From assembly GCA_963693085.1 (NCBI GenBank), contig OY856409.1, forward strand, positions 1,537,045,072 through 1,537,109,071: 64,000 nt of DNA, read 5' to 3'. The translations under genes were made by a program, and so were the position numbers. The notes below the pieces were generated by a model, which was not told the DNA's origin, did not search any database, and was given only the letters and a program-made list of their open reading frames with translations. This stretch comes from Alisma plantago-aquatica. Taxonomy: Eukaryota; Streptophyta; Magnoliopsida; Alismatales; Alismataceae. Within the stretch, counting starts at the first letter, position 1; every line of letters begins with the position of its first letter. Positions 11,477 to 23,022 of this stretch are shown here, one piece after another.

Positions 11477-12328
11477 ATGGCAACAAACAACAACTTTTCT
11501 TTGCGATCGGTCCTTGACAAGGACAAGCTAAATGGGACAAACTTCCACGACTGGTATCGGACATTGAGAATTGTTCTCACTCAAGAGCGTAAGCTCTATG
11601 TCCTGGATACTCCAATTCCAGAGGAACCCGCTCCTAATGCACCAAAGACAGAAAGGGATGCTTACAAGAATCATTCTGATGATGCCATTGATGCAAAGTG
11701 CTTGATGCTATGTTCAATGAACCATGAGTTGCAGAGGCAACATGAGAACATGGGTGTCATAGAGATGATTCTGCATCTCAGGAACATGTATGAAGATCAG
11801 GCACGGAAAGAGAGGTACAATGTTTCTAGGGCGCTGTTCAAGTGCGTCATGACAGAAGGAGATCCAGTTGGTCCTCACACACTCAAGATGATTGGGTATG
11901 TGGAGAACCTGCAGAGACTGGGATTTCCACTGAGCCAAGAGTTGGCTACTGACGTGATACTGCAATCGTTGCCAGAATCTTACTGTCAGTTTGTGATGAA
12001 CTACAACATGAACAACTTTGATAGGCCACTGTCAGAGTTGTTGGGCATGTTGAGGACAGCCGAGTTACAGATGAAGAAGGACAAGCCTAAGTCCGTGATG
12101 GTGATCACGAGCAAGAAAGGCAAGTCCAAGCACAAGGGCAAGGGCAAAGCTAAGAAAGGTTCTGAAGCTAGCCAGGAGTCCAAGCCATCTTCATCTCTCA
12201 AGGCCAAGGGAGGCGTGACAAAGAAAGGAAATTGCCACCATTGTCAAAAGCCAGGACATTGGAAAAGGAATTGTCCTCTCTACCTGGAAGAACAAAAGAA
12301 GAAGGAGGCGACTGAAGCCTCTACTTGA
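11477..12328 (+). CDS. gag: copia Gag (nucleocapsid) protein, intact
   Basis: A 283-residue reading frame from the ATG at 11477. An in-frame ATG 45 bases upstream (11432) is less likely because it lies before the probable splice acceptor. The protein begins M-A-T-N-N-N-F and has the copia Gag/UBN2-like core (L-N-G-T-N-F-H-D-W near residue 23, L-Q-S-L-P-E-S-Y near 155). A Lys-rich linker leads to one CCHC zinc knuckle, C-H-H-C-Q-K-P-G-H-W-K-R-N-C. Gag forms the virus-like particle and packages the element RNA. It has no premature stop although pol behind it is destroyed, which suggests recent selection on gag or mobilisation in trans. Confidence 0.88.
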   Translation: MATNNNFSLRSVLDKDKLNGTNFHDWYRTLRIVLTQERKLYVLDTPIPEEPAPNAPKTERDAYKNHSDDAIDAKCLMLCSMNHELQRQHENMGVIEMILHLRNMYEDQARKERYNVSRALFKCVMTEGDPVGPHTLKMIGYVENLQRLGFPLSQELATDVILQSLPESYCQFVMNYNMNNFDRPLSELLGMLRTAELQMKKDKPKSVMVITSKKGKSKHKGKGKAKKGSEASQESKPSSSLKAKGGVTKKGNCHHCQKPGHWKRNCPLYLEEQKKKEATEAST

Positions 12329-14705
12329 AGGTGTCATGTAAATAAACTTGTAACACTTTTTGAGATATATGATATCAAGATGTAAAGTGTAAAGCATTCT
12401 TACTTGGGGCAAGTGTTGCCTTTATAGATAGGAATACTTTAGTTTATTTTCAGCCAATAAGGCATGTAATACAGTTATGAATTGCTATTTCATACTTGCC
12501 AATAGATAGAAACACTTTATTTTTGCATATTGTATGATAATGATGGCAATTAATAAAGAGATGTTTCAATTTATAAAGATGTGATCTTTGTGGCAATGCC
12601 TTATTTATCTTGTAATATTTGATATGCATAAGATAAGACGATACCTAAAAGTTATAGATAACTCAAACAATTTAATTAGCATTAATCATGAGAAATTCAT
12701 TTCTAGTTTCCATGTGATGGATAAAACTAGACTCTTTTGGTTAGAGAACTAGTAAGAGACATGAATATCTTGGACATGATTAATCAATCTTCACTAATGT
12801 AGTGGGAGAGTGATTATCCTATTAGGTATAATACATGTGATGTATTTACATACCTATTGGAATAAATGCTAATACTTCAAATGGTGTTTAGAGAAATACC
12901 AATATGAATATCTTGAAGTGTTCAAGATTATCATAAATGAAGTACAAATTTGGTAAAGTATTAATTCTTGATGAGATCAATGAATGAAATACTTGGACCA
13001 AATGTTTGAGATCCTTATGAGTGATTATGATAGTGTATCATAGTGAACTCATGATTAAGGCATGGTGATGTCTGAATCAAGAAGGAATCATACTCTAAGG
13101 AGTTAGAGAATGATTATCAAATAACTGAATTCTTCTTAATAAATGAATACCCCACACTAATAAAAGAAATTAAGAATCACAAGGGTTGTGAGTTCTTATA
13201 TCTTTAACAGATACACCTCAATTATCTATGTGATGAGTTGTTCATGTGATGAGTCAACTATCAAGATGAATATGAGGAACCAAATCTTGAGTTATGGTTT
13301 AAAACCATTACATACTAAATGACTTCCATGTGAACCTTAAGGTATGACCTTGATGGTAGCACTCATTGGATCATATCCATAAGTGCAGATGAGTCTTAAG
13401 TGTTAAGACACATGGATAACATTTTGAGAAGGATGATGCTTGTTGCAACTTAATGACTAAGACATTTGGCATATGGATACTAAAACTGCATTCCTATGAG
13501 GAATAAAACCAGGATGTGTATGTGACACAGCCTATAAGGTTTATAAATCCACTAATGCAAATGAAGTCTATAAGTTACAATGGACTAATCAATGTGATTG
13601 ATTGAGTTCAAGCAACTCAAAATTGAATCTTTATTTTGATGATATAGTCAAAGGGTTTGACTGATATGTCAAAGATAAAGAAGGGATCTGTGATTTAGTG
13701 GGAGCGTGTTCACATTCCACATATTGATGTGAAATGGAAATGTTCTAGATTGGAAATCCGAATGTGGAAATTATCTTTAAGGAAGATAGAGATGTTTCCT
13801 ATGTGATAGGAATAGAGATCTATAGAGATAGTTCTCGAAAATCTCTTGACCTGGAAAGAGAAAGCATACATTGGCAATCTGTACTGAAGTGTTCGGTATG
13901 CACAGATTCAGTGGGAGAAAACTTGTCCATGTTACATGGATATTAGTATCCCAAGGCCAAGTGTCCAATTTTTATGAAGAATGGGAACACTAAGAATAGA
14001 TATGGATCTATCATCTATGTAATCATCCCATTATCTTGCATGTATGACATGGCAAGAATAAAATGCATTCATCATCTTATATGTAGGACATGGCAATATG
14101 ATGTGCTCATCCTGATAACTCGTATGTAGGACATGACGAGTGGATGTCTGTCTACTTCCAGTAAGGGTTACTGGAATACCATGGCAACTTGATAAGTGCT
14201 TGTGAAGTACTAGTTCTATGGAGATAAGGAAGAGTTTAATGTAAAGAGTTACATTGATGCGAACTTCCGAAAGGACAGAAAATTAATCACAAAATATATA
14301 CATAAGATGTATAAAAGTGAAAGTTTGTTGATAATTGGAAATGTTCCAATAAAGCCATTTAGAAGGGAAAATGCCGAGTATCTATGTGTTAGTAAATAGT
14401 AGTAGATACTATGTGGATCTGGAAGTTCATAAGATGAATTTATATTCCACTCATTGATGATAAGTCTGGAATCCTTGATCATGCAATGTGGCTAAAGGTT
14501 AGCAAAGGAATACTAGATCGCATATTACGGCAACTCCATCTCATACGTATGACGTACAGTGAAGAGATGCGAGACATGCAATTTGTACAGACTTTGGCAA
14601 GGTGTTGTCATTACTCACTATGTTGGCACTAGAGCACAGTAACATGTGGGACATGTTTGAAGATCACTATGAATATGATTCAAAGGTGATTGGCTCGCAG
14701 TGCAA
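12329..14705 (+). pseudogene. degraded copia pol remnant
   Basis: No open frame survives, but short copia blocks can be picked out in shifting frames. An RT block equivalent to M-D-V-K-T-A-F-L-N-G lies near 13466, then one equivalent to E-D-V-Y-M-T-Q-P near 13510. S-Y-V-I-G-I-E-I-Y-R-D is at 13798-13830, and the RNase H pattern Y-I-D-A-N-F-R-K-D-R lies near 14253. Integrase and protease are not recognisable. At 2.4 kb the region is shorter than a normal copia pol (over 3 kb), so deletions as well as point changes have occurred. Confidence 0.6.
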
Positions 14706-14712
14706 GTGGGAG
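14706..14712 (+). other. polypurine tract of the copia element
   Basis: GTGGGAG (within GCAAGTGGGAGTC) directly precedes the 3' LTR, the usual plus-strand primer site of this copia group. Confidence 0.7.
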
Positions 14713-14714
14713 TC

Positions 14715-16960
14715 TTTTGGTATGTATGCCCTGAGAGCCAATCATGTGATGATTGGTGGGATACATTAAGATTGATTTGATAAACATCAAAGGCGAGCTT
14801 CCAATTCTTTCTGGTTCAGTCATATGAGATAGTGATAGAACAGATTGAATGTCTAGAGAATGACAGTACTCAATGACGTATGCCTTCAGGTTCATGACCT
14901 GAACAATGAGATCATACGGATGCTAAGAGTATGTACATTCTTGTTATGTCCCTAGTCGGATGTCATTGTGGAAGGTAGATAGACAGCAATGACACACAAG
15001 ACTAGATTGTGGTGTTGGTTGATGACAGAATCTCATTAGTCATGATATAGAGATATCAAACCAAACACATAGGTACTTGTTAGAGAACAAGTGTACCGGA
15101 CAGACCCACCGTGAGTTTGACACATGGAACCATGAGATGGTAGTCACAGTCAGTACTCACAGTGATGGTGGTGAGTGTGATTCTTAGACCTGAAATCACT
15201 GCACTCAACACATGTCGTTGGGCACACTTTGACATCATCAAACGCAGTCCTGAAACATGGGTTGTTATAAAGGTGATGATTGGGTGGCTTTGACACATGG
15301 GGCTTTTGAGGGGTGAGTGATAGATATGGGATTTGTCCCTCCTGAGGGAGTTTGATATCCATGGCCACTTGATGAGTAGGATTGAGAAAGGCGTGCACGC
15401 ATGTGTGAATCAGTATATGATACTGATGTCATACATATCTCTTCCAGTCTACTCTGAGATCAAGGAAGTGAATGAACATTGACAGGATGACTATTCCATG
15501 CCTCAAGTTCATTCGGGATATCAGTGATAAAGGAATTATACATTCGTTGTAACACCATTCACGGATTGTAGGATGAAAGTTGTTCTCCAACTTTCTACTT
15601 TCACTTGGGTAGCACTGATGTGTGACTAGGCCCCGCTCTTTGCTTGTGAAGTCATAAGTGTTATGAACTTTCACTGCCAACGTGAAATGGACCTGCAGGG
15701 TCACACACATAGGATTTAACCTGGAAGAGGAGTTTTGTCCACAAGAAATGTTTAGATTGATTACTAAAGGAGTTTAGTAGTTCAATTAAACACTCAATCA
15801 GTCGATGACTCAATATCGTATGGTTCAAGGTGTTGGACGCATTGATTGGAGTATCGGATTGATTGAAATCGCAATTGACTGATTTTTGCCCAACCTGTGC
15901 TCCCAACCGATCGGTTCATGTGATGAACTGGTCGGCTGAGGTTGTTGAACCGGTCGGCTGGAGTGTCCAGGCCGATCGGCTCATGCCCAGGTTGAAACGA
16001 CCAGTTCAAGGGTTGAACCGATCGGCTCAACTGGTACAACCGACCAGTTGGGAAAAGTCATGTCGGAAAGAATTTTCCTTTGGTTTCAAATTGCCCAATT
16101 CGATTGGGAATAATATTGGTATTCGATACCAATTGGGAAAGAAACAAGGAAAGTCTTTTTGAGCCGGATTAGGACCATGAACCGATCGGTTCAGGGCACC
16201 AACCGATCGGTTGGAGTGCCCCAAACGATCGGCTCAGGTCCAACCGATCGGCTCAATGGCCGAACCGATCGGTTCAGTTGTGAACCGATCATTTCAAGTT
16301 GCGAACCGGTTGCTTTTTGTGGAAAATTCTCAAACCGTTCTACTCCTGCTTTAGTCCCGCATTGCCCGGGATGGAGAACCCTGTCCCATGACTCTCCTAT
16401 ATATAGGGGTATTGGGGGCTTCTCAAAGTACAACTCAGTGCAACCAGTTGCTCTGCAAGTTGTCGTTCTCTCTGGTTTTGGTAATCGTGAGAGAGCCCGA
16501 GCAAGTGCTTCCCGCAAAAGGGAGGTGCAGCAAGGGAAGGACAACTGCAGTTGCAACAGGAGGCAGGAGAGCGTGTTGGCGACTAGTACGTCAATAGGAG
16601 GGTGTGACTCCTTCCACTTCCTTGTGGGACAAGGAGAGTGGAGTTCCAGGTGGTCCGTGTGGACTACTATAGAGGCGGGAGGACACTACCGCTTAGGAGG
16701 ACAACTGTCATCTGACAGTCCGGTTCGAGTAGGAGTTGTCAGTCCCGGTGCGACCAGGAGCTGCACAGACACCGTCGAAGTCCAGAGTTGAAGATCGCGC
16801 ATTGCGCGAGGTATTGTCACCGAGCAAGCCTCGGGACAAGGTATGATTCCACAAACCATCCTTTCCTATTATATAGACGTTGACGCGTTTCCTCGGTATG
16901 GGTTTGGGGAGAAAATTTTTTGTTTCCGCTGCCTTCTCTGTCTCCCCTAAAACCCAAACA
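14715..16960 (+). mobile_element. 3' LTR of the copia element
   Basis: Starts TTTTGGTATG, a single-base change from the TGTTGGTATG of the 5' copy, and ends CCCAAACA followed by the TSD. About 2.7% different from the 5' LTR. Its promoter and array are retained. Confidence 0.92.
15904..16313 (+). repeat. U3 palindrome array, core AACCGATCGGTT (3' LTR)
   Basis: Counterpart of the 5' LTR array with about fourteen units. Several units differ from their 5' partners by transitions (for example AACCGGTCGG against AACTGGTCGG), so both copies are decaying independently. Confidence 0.9.
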
Positions 16961-16965
16961 CTTTT
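16961..16965. repeat. target-site duplication CTTTT (right copy)
   Basis: Matches 7784-7788 and confirms the copia insertion boundaries. Confidence 0.9.
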
Positions 16966-17955
16966 GTCCTTTTTCTATCCCAGGACTGCTCCTACAACAT
17001 AGTCACTGGCGTCGCACATAAGCTCGAAAGGTATCTCCCAATCTGGAGCTTGAAGGATAGGCGGTGAGACAAGAGCATCCTTTAAGGCCTGAAAAGCATT
17101 TAGACAATCGTTAGAGAAGTCGAACTCAACATTCTTACCCAGAAGGTTTGATAATGGTTTCGAGATCTTTGAGAAGTCTTTTATGAATCTTCAGTAATAG
17201 CCAGCGTGCCTAAGGAAACTCCTCACTCCTATTACAGTCTTCGGTGGAGGAAGTTTAGATATAGCTTCAACCTTGCTAACGTCTACCTCGATGCCACGCC
17301 TCGAGACTTTATGCCCTAGCACAATGCCTTCTCGTACCATAAAGTGGCACTTCTCCCAGTTCAGGACTAAACTCTTTTCTTCGCAGCCTTGCAAAACCAG
17401 AGACAGGTTTTTCAGATAGGCATCGATGTCCTTTACTTAGATAGAAAATTTGTCCATGAAAACTTCCATGATATCTTCTAGAAAATCTAAAAACATCAAT
17501 ATCATACAATGCTGAAACGTTGCGGGAGCATTGCACAGGCCGAAAGGCAATCTTCTAAAGGCATAAGTACTGTAGAGACAGGTAAAAGTAGTTTTCTCCT
17601 GGTCTTCTGACAAGATGGGAACTTAATAAAACCTCAAAAAACTGTCCAAAAAGCAGAAATAGTCATGATGTGCTAATCTTTCCAGAACTTGATCAATGAA
17701 AGGAAGCGGACAATGATCATTTTTTGTGGCTTGGTTTAGTTTTTGGTAGTCTATACACATATTCCTTCTGGTGATGGTCCGAACTGCCACTTCATCGCCT
17801 TTGTCTCCTTTAACTACTGTTATGCCTCCTTTCTTTGGTACCACATGGATCGTACTCACCCAGTTACTGTCACTGATTGGGTAAATGATCTCGGCATTCC
17901 CCAGTTTGATTACTTCTTTCCTCACAACTTCTTTTAGCATCTGGTTCAACTTTCT
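16966..17955 (-). pseudogene. Athila reverse transcriptase, decayed
   Basis: The minus-strand frame shows the Athila RT series: Y-P-I-S-D-S-N-W-V-S, V-V-P-K-K-G-G, D-Y-Q-K-L-N-Q-A-T, L-P-F-I-D-Q-V-L-E-R-L, L-P-F-G-L-C-N-A-P-A-T-F-Q, N-W-E-K-C-H-F-M-V. The catalytic F-M-D-D is F-M-D-K here, so one metal-binding Asp is lost. In-frame stops occur at the start (TAG at about 17953-17955), at 17623 (TAA), in the block after F-M-D-K (TAA) and at about 17191 (TGA), with no net frameshift. The frame runs into RNase H at 7783 once the copia element is removed. Confidence 0.85.
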
Positions 17956-19350
17956 CTAGGGTTGAGCTAGAGGTTTAGCATATTCTTCCAGATTAATGTG
18001 ATGCATACATAGCGCAGGGCTAAGGCCCTTGATATCCTCTACTGAGTATCCTATAGCTTGCATGTGGAGCCTCAACTCCTCGAGAAGCTTTTGCAATTGA
18101 TCCTTCGTAATATGGGCATTAACGATGACAGGATTTCTCTCTTCTTGATCTAGAAATTCATACCTTAAACCTTCAAGCAGTTGTTTCAACTCTGGTTTAG
18201 CCTTGGGTTCCTTTTCTTTAGGTGCCTCCTCTAGAGAGGCAAACTTAACTGTTTCTATCACTTCCTCCTCGTCGCTCTGATCTTCATCCAACTGATTTAG
18301 ATAGTTGAGAAACTCGACAACCTCTGGATCTTCATAATCTTTAGAATCAGAATCTTGATTGCTTAACGCTCTCACGAGAGGGTCTACAACTACTATATCC
18401 TCTTGCATCTCTTCACAAAACTGGTTGTAGCTTTCTACAAAGTAAGCAGATTCTAGTAGGGACGGTCCCTTCATAGCATCCTTTACTTTGAAATCTAAGT
18501 GATTGTTTCCGACCCTCAGAGTGATTATTCCTTCAACAACATCAATCAACGCTCTTCCTGTAGCCAAGAAGGGGCATCCAAAGATGATAGGACAGCTAGG
18601 GTCCTCCACAATGTCAATGATCACAACGTCGTAAGGAATGAAAAAAATTCCCACACGGATCGGTACATCCTCAACAACTCCTACAGGTCTTTTGAAAGAA
18701 TGGTCGGACAATTCAATCCTCATGTTGGTCTTGACCATATCCGTCAAACCCAAACATTGCGCCAAGATTAGGGGCATAAGGCTGATGCTAGCCCCTAAAT
18801 CAGCAAGACCTTTTCGCTCGATGTTATCTCCAACGGCAAAAGGAATGGTGAAAGCCCCTGGATCCTTCTTCTTGTTGGGTATATCCGCTTTGACAAAAGC
18901 AGAAGACATACTAGCTTGATGTACGGTCTCAATCCTTCCACCTCTTTTCTTCTTGGTGATCATATCTTTGAAAAACTTGGCATAGGTCAGCATTTCCTCT
19001 AAAGCATCCATAAAAGGTACTTCGAGGTGAAGCTTCTTTACTGACTCCATAAACCTCTCGTAATGCTTTGTAACATGTGTCTTTATCAGTTTGTAAGGGA
19101 AAGGCAACTTAGAAGAGTAAGGACTTCTTTTACCAAACAGTTCCTCCATAGATCTTGGTTCTAGCTTCCTGACGTAAGCTTGTTGATTGTCTTCTTCTGC
19201 GGGAATATCTGTCACAGTCCTTGATTCAGGTTCCTCAGGTCTGGCTTCTTCAGGGCGTTCTATTGTCTTCCCTGATCTCAACACTGCCATTTTAGCAGAT
19301 TCAGTGTTGGAGGGTATCTTACCTGAGGGGTTCTTTATTAACTCGGCCAT
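17956..19350 (-). pseudogene. Athila protease-containing segment of gag-pol (464 codons open)
   Basis: An open stretch inside the broken gag-pol frame. It holds the linker with S-S-K-L-P-F-P and the aspartic protease, whose active-site block is A-D-L-G-A-S-I-S-L-M-P, the D-L-G-A-S variant normal in Athila. Flap and C-terminal blocks follow (I-I-F-G-C-P-F-L-A-T-G-R-A-L-I-D-V). The end carries the conserved A-I-G-Y-S-V-E-D-I-K-G and C-M-H-H-I-N-L-E-E blocks before RT. The enzyme would process the polyprotein. The ATG at 19350 is internal and not a true start, since gag precedes it in the same frame. Confidence 0.82.
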
Positions 19351-20943
19351 TTGGGCCAGCTACTGATCTATTTGGTGCTGGTGCGTCTACATGTCTGCCA
19401 TCTGGACCTGCATAGTGTTTATAACTCCCGAATTTAACAGTGCGCTTTGCGCCAGCTGGTTGTTGATAGTATCCTGTCTTTTGACAAAATCGAACAATTA
19501 ACCCACCAAATCTGGTTGGTTCGAGTTCTTGTCCTGACTTAGCTCCTTAGCTTGACCCTTACTTTGACTAGGGTTAGTTGCTTGGCGACTTTGGTACTTT
19601 CCTTGCCTTTGGAAGTTTGTCTTGTTCGATTGGAAATTGGTAGTTCTAGTGAACTGACCTTGACCACCCCTTTTCTCAAAACCTTGCGGTTGCTTTATTG
19701 GGTTATTCAGCTGATGCGAGTTTTCAGCCGCATCCTTGTTTCCATAGTTAAAACCAGGGTGATCTGGTCTCTTGAAGTTGACAAAAGAGACATTCTCGGC
19801 TTCCTCTGCTTCGGATTCACTTTCAGTTGACTCGTCAGGTCGGGTGTAAACGCAGTTATCAATCCCGTATCCACCTTCTCAGCAGATGACACATTTCATG
19901 ACTTTCTCAACTTGTTTCTTCCCTTTTCCACTTGATTCTTTCAATTGTCTGACATCAGTAGCTATCTTCTGAATTTTAGTTGTGATAGATTCCAGAGCCT
20001 TGGATTCGACCGAAGGCCCTTCGCTAGCAGCCTTCTTAGCATGTCCTCTATCGGACCTGTCGTAGTCGGTGTTGGCCTGCAACTCGGCCATGTTTTCGAT
20101 GATCTTTTTGGATCTACTAGGCTTCTTCCCCAGAAAGTCACTTTCTACAGCTGCATTCAGCGATACCCTTTCTTCAGGGGTCAGACCATTGTAGAAGGTG
20201 GTTATCAAAAAACCCTTCTTGTAGTTTTGATGGGGGAAGTCCCTCTGATACTCTTGATATCTTTCCCAGGCTTTGTGAAGATTCTCATTTGACTTCTGCA
20301 TGAACGACGTGATCTTTTGTCTATTCCTGACAGTTTTCTCCGTAGGGTAAAACTTTTTCACAAAAGTGTCTGCCAGTGCATTCCATCCATTCAGAGCTTG
20401 ATGCGGTAGCCCGAGGTACCAGGATAGAGCCTTGTCCTCTAAAGAAAAGATGAAGCCCTTGCAATATACGACTTCTTATGGAACTCCCCATATTTTAAAG
20501 GTATCACAAATATTCTTAAAAGCATCTAGATGAGGGTAAGGGTTATCGCTCTTGGAATTCCCTCTGAAGCTCTTGTTCTGGATCATTGATATGATAGATG
20601 GTTTCAGCTCAAAGTTTGTTGTATTGAACCTTGGGATGACAACATGACATCTTGAGTTATTAGCCTTTGTGGCAGCCAATTCCCTGAGGGTCTTTTCTTC
20701 TTCATTAGAGTCTTCATTGTCACTATCTCCCTAGTTCTGCTCCTGATTATGTTGATTTCTTCTGCGTCTTCGGTAGTGACGACGCCTCTCGTGGTGATGG
20801 TCATCCTCGAATTGTTCTATTTCAGGTTCTTCATGTTGATGGTCGCCATCATAACTGTCATTGTCCCCATGCAGAGGTGAGTGAGGTCTAACTCTAGCAT
20901 GTTGCTCACCTTCTGAAAGAGGTGGTTCGATGCTAGGTGGCAT
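19351..20943 (-). pseudogene. Athila gag, decayed
   Basis: Starts at the ATG at 20943 (M-P-P-S-I-E-P-P-L), about 230 bases after the PBS. An acidic, His/Arg-rich leader is followed by the retrotransposon gag core (L-E-D-K-A-L-S-W-Y, L-N-G-W-N-A-L-A-D, Y-N-G-L-T-P-E-E-R) and a zinc-knuckle remnant near 19880. In-frame stops: TAG near 20731, TAA at 20476, TGA at 19879, TAA at about 19497, TAG at about 19390 and at about 19364. Frame phase is unchanged throughout and continues into the protease segment, so damage is by substitutions only. Confidence 0.82.
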
Positions 20944-21170
20944 GTCTAGCGGTGTCGGTGCTCAAATTGAGCAAAAATGCTTCTTTCCTGAGTACCTGAA
21001 TAGAACGCATAATCAAGTTAGAAAACTTGTAATAATAAAATGAACTACTCTATACTCATTTCAGGTTAGAAGATCAAAAATGAAAAAGGGATGTCAAGCT
21101 CATTACTAAGCTTGAGGCAGGGGAGTGTAGTTAGTGGATTCGGGTTCGTTAACAGTACCATTTTTCCTTG

Positions 21171-21188
21171 TCCCCGGCAAAGGCGCCA
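21171..21188 (-). other. primer-binding site of the Athila-like element
   Basis: On the minus strand TGGCGCCTTTGCCGGGGA, six bases after the LTR end, one base off the Athila PBS TGGCGCCGTTGCCGGGGA. Confidence 0.9.
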
Positions 21189-22029
21189 AAAAGTTGACTG
21201 GCCTAAATCGCGCGTCCAACAGGAGCGGATTTGAAGTAGTCGAACTTTTAAATTACCCGACACTTAGGCCCCCGCAACGATGACGGGGTCCGAAGTAGTA
21301 ATCGGGGTCGAACCACAGGGACACGGGTGGTAGTGTCAAGAATATGAAATCAACACATTACACTCCGGTAAAAGCAAGGTGAGGATAAAGTTCCCAAAGG
21401 GGATAACAGGTGAAAGATCGATAAAAATAAAAAATAACTATCTCCAACTAGAGTTACAAGGAAAATTTAGGTTTTTAGCATTTATCGGTTTTTAGGGTTT
21501 TAGCGCAACAGAACCAGAGGATATAACACTATTGTCGCGGTAAGGAACAAAGGAGGAAAACTTTGGTAAAACAAGCGGCAACAGGAACATCCACTACCCC
21601 TTCTCTCAAAGAGGGTACCTCTAACTAAGCACCAACACCTCTCTCAAGGTTGCTGGACTTGGGTTAGAGTGGAAAGATAACTGAAGCAACTCCGATCCTG
21701 GGTACTCTCGTACTCCCAGATCGGACCAAACACTAGAGCCACAACTCCTCTCTCGAGGGAGTTGCAGCGGGAAACATGATTCGATAGCTAGCCAAAACAT
21801 GATCCAAGTGTACAAGCTAGAGTTCAGATGATAAGCAATGTAATCATCCAACAAAAAGGAACTAAACATAAAGCAACAGACATTACAACTCATCTAGTTC
21901 CATTAGCATAATCATTATAAAAAGGGGTTTGGATACATTGCATAAATAAAGAAAGTAAATGACTGAAAAAGGAAAGATAGGTATCACCTCCTTGATTTAG
22001 GAGATCGACAAGTAGCAGTGGATCCCTAA

Positions 22030-22790
22030 GGTCCCTCTAGCCTAATATCGGGTGGGAGCCTTGCCCGATACGCCTGTGTCAGGCGGTGTCCCCTGTCGGG
22101 CGACACGCCATGACAGTCAGACGTATCATTCAAAGCGCTCATGCCCGATACGGTCGCGTCGGGATGCCACCTTCTCGGGCGACACACCGTGATGATTGAT
22201 TCCTATCGGGCTCGGTATCATGTCAGGATAGAGACCACTTAGAGTGTCAGGTTCCTCGTATCGGGTGGCCTTTCTGGTTGATATCGGGCTGTTGCGACGA
22301 TCGGGATGGATTCTAAGTGAACCATTCCCGCCCTCTCGGGTCGGGGAAGTGCTCACCTAGTATCTCTCGGTACACCTCTGGGATGCGACACACTATCTCC
22401 AGGTGCTTTCAAAAGTTAGCTTTCATGAGATTCCGATCCGTCCCATCGAGGTCCTGTAGCTGCTATTTATAGGCAGTGGTTGGAAGAAGTTGCGGTCCTC
22501 CAGGCGCCACGTGTCCTCCATAAGCTCTATTAGCTCAGCTCCAGGGATGCTCGTCGTGCGTGTCGCCCGACACGATGGGTGTCGGTCAGCAAGCATATCA
22601 GGTATCGTGACGGGTGAGCGCCTGTTGGTGGGTGGCTTGTATCACATGACACGCTTTAGTAGTCGTGGCGAGTACAGCTCCCTATCGGGTAAGTGGTGTA
22701 TCGCCCGTTAGAGCCTTCTTGCGCGGCATGCCTGTATCATGCGGCATCTGTATCGAGCTGCTGTGTGGCGAGGAGTGAGTGTGTCGGCCG
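22030..22790 (-). repeat. palindrome array, half-sites GCCCGATAC and GTGTCGGGC, within the LTR
   Basis: More than a dozen half-sites (GCCCGATAC, GTATCGGGC, TGTCGGGCGACA, TGTCGCCCGACA and variants), some paired as inverted repeats with short loops. In minus-strand orientation the block at 22561-22790 begins about 90 bp upstream of the TATA box; the block at 22030-22360 lies downstream in R/U5. Confidence 0.85.
22464..22471 (-). promoter_or_regulatory. TATA box of the Athila LTR
   Basis: TATAAATA on the minus strand within GCCTATAAATAGC, between the two parts of the palindrome array. Confidence 0.65.
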
Positions 22791-23022
22791 ACTGGTAGGA
22801 AGAACGATGCAAGTAAAACGCATTCATGGGCCGGGATGGGCTTTTCGCTGATAAAAGAGTGGGAAAATGAGGAAAATCCTACAAAAGATGATAAAAATGG
22901 GATAAGAGCGTAGCGTGGCCTGTTTATTCAAAAACATGACAAAAAGGAGAGGAAAACAGTTTAAAAGGGCAGTTTTGACAATAAAATATGGGCCATAAAC
23001 ATCACAAAATTTGGTGTTATCA

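Larger units (their letters stand above)
7789..16960 (+). mobile_element. Ty1/copia element with intact gag and decayed pol
   Basis: Two LTRs (2245 and 2246 bp), a Met-tRNA-type PBS, a polypurine tract and a perfect 5-bp TSD define a complete insertion of 9172 bp inside the Athila element. The internal 4.7 kb has a 1.4-kb leader, an intact gag and 2.4 kb of heavily degraded and shortened pol. About 60 differences between the LTRs by eye (about 2.7%, mostly transitions) show an insertion of moderate age. The layout matches non-autonomous 'terminal repeat with GAG' elements. Confidence 0.9.
21195..23022 (-). mobile_element. single LTR of the permuted Athila-like element
   Basis: On the minus strand it starts TGATAACACC (23022) and ends GGCCAGTCA (21195), 1828 bp. 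It is preceded by the typical CTCGAGGATTACAAGCATTG spacer phrase and followed by the PBS. It therefore serves as 3' LTR for the ORF2 side and as 5' LTR for the gag side. TATA box at 22464-22471. Palindrome units flank the TATA on both sides. Confidence 0.8.
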
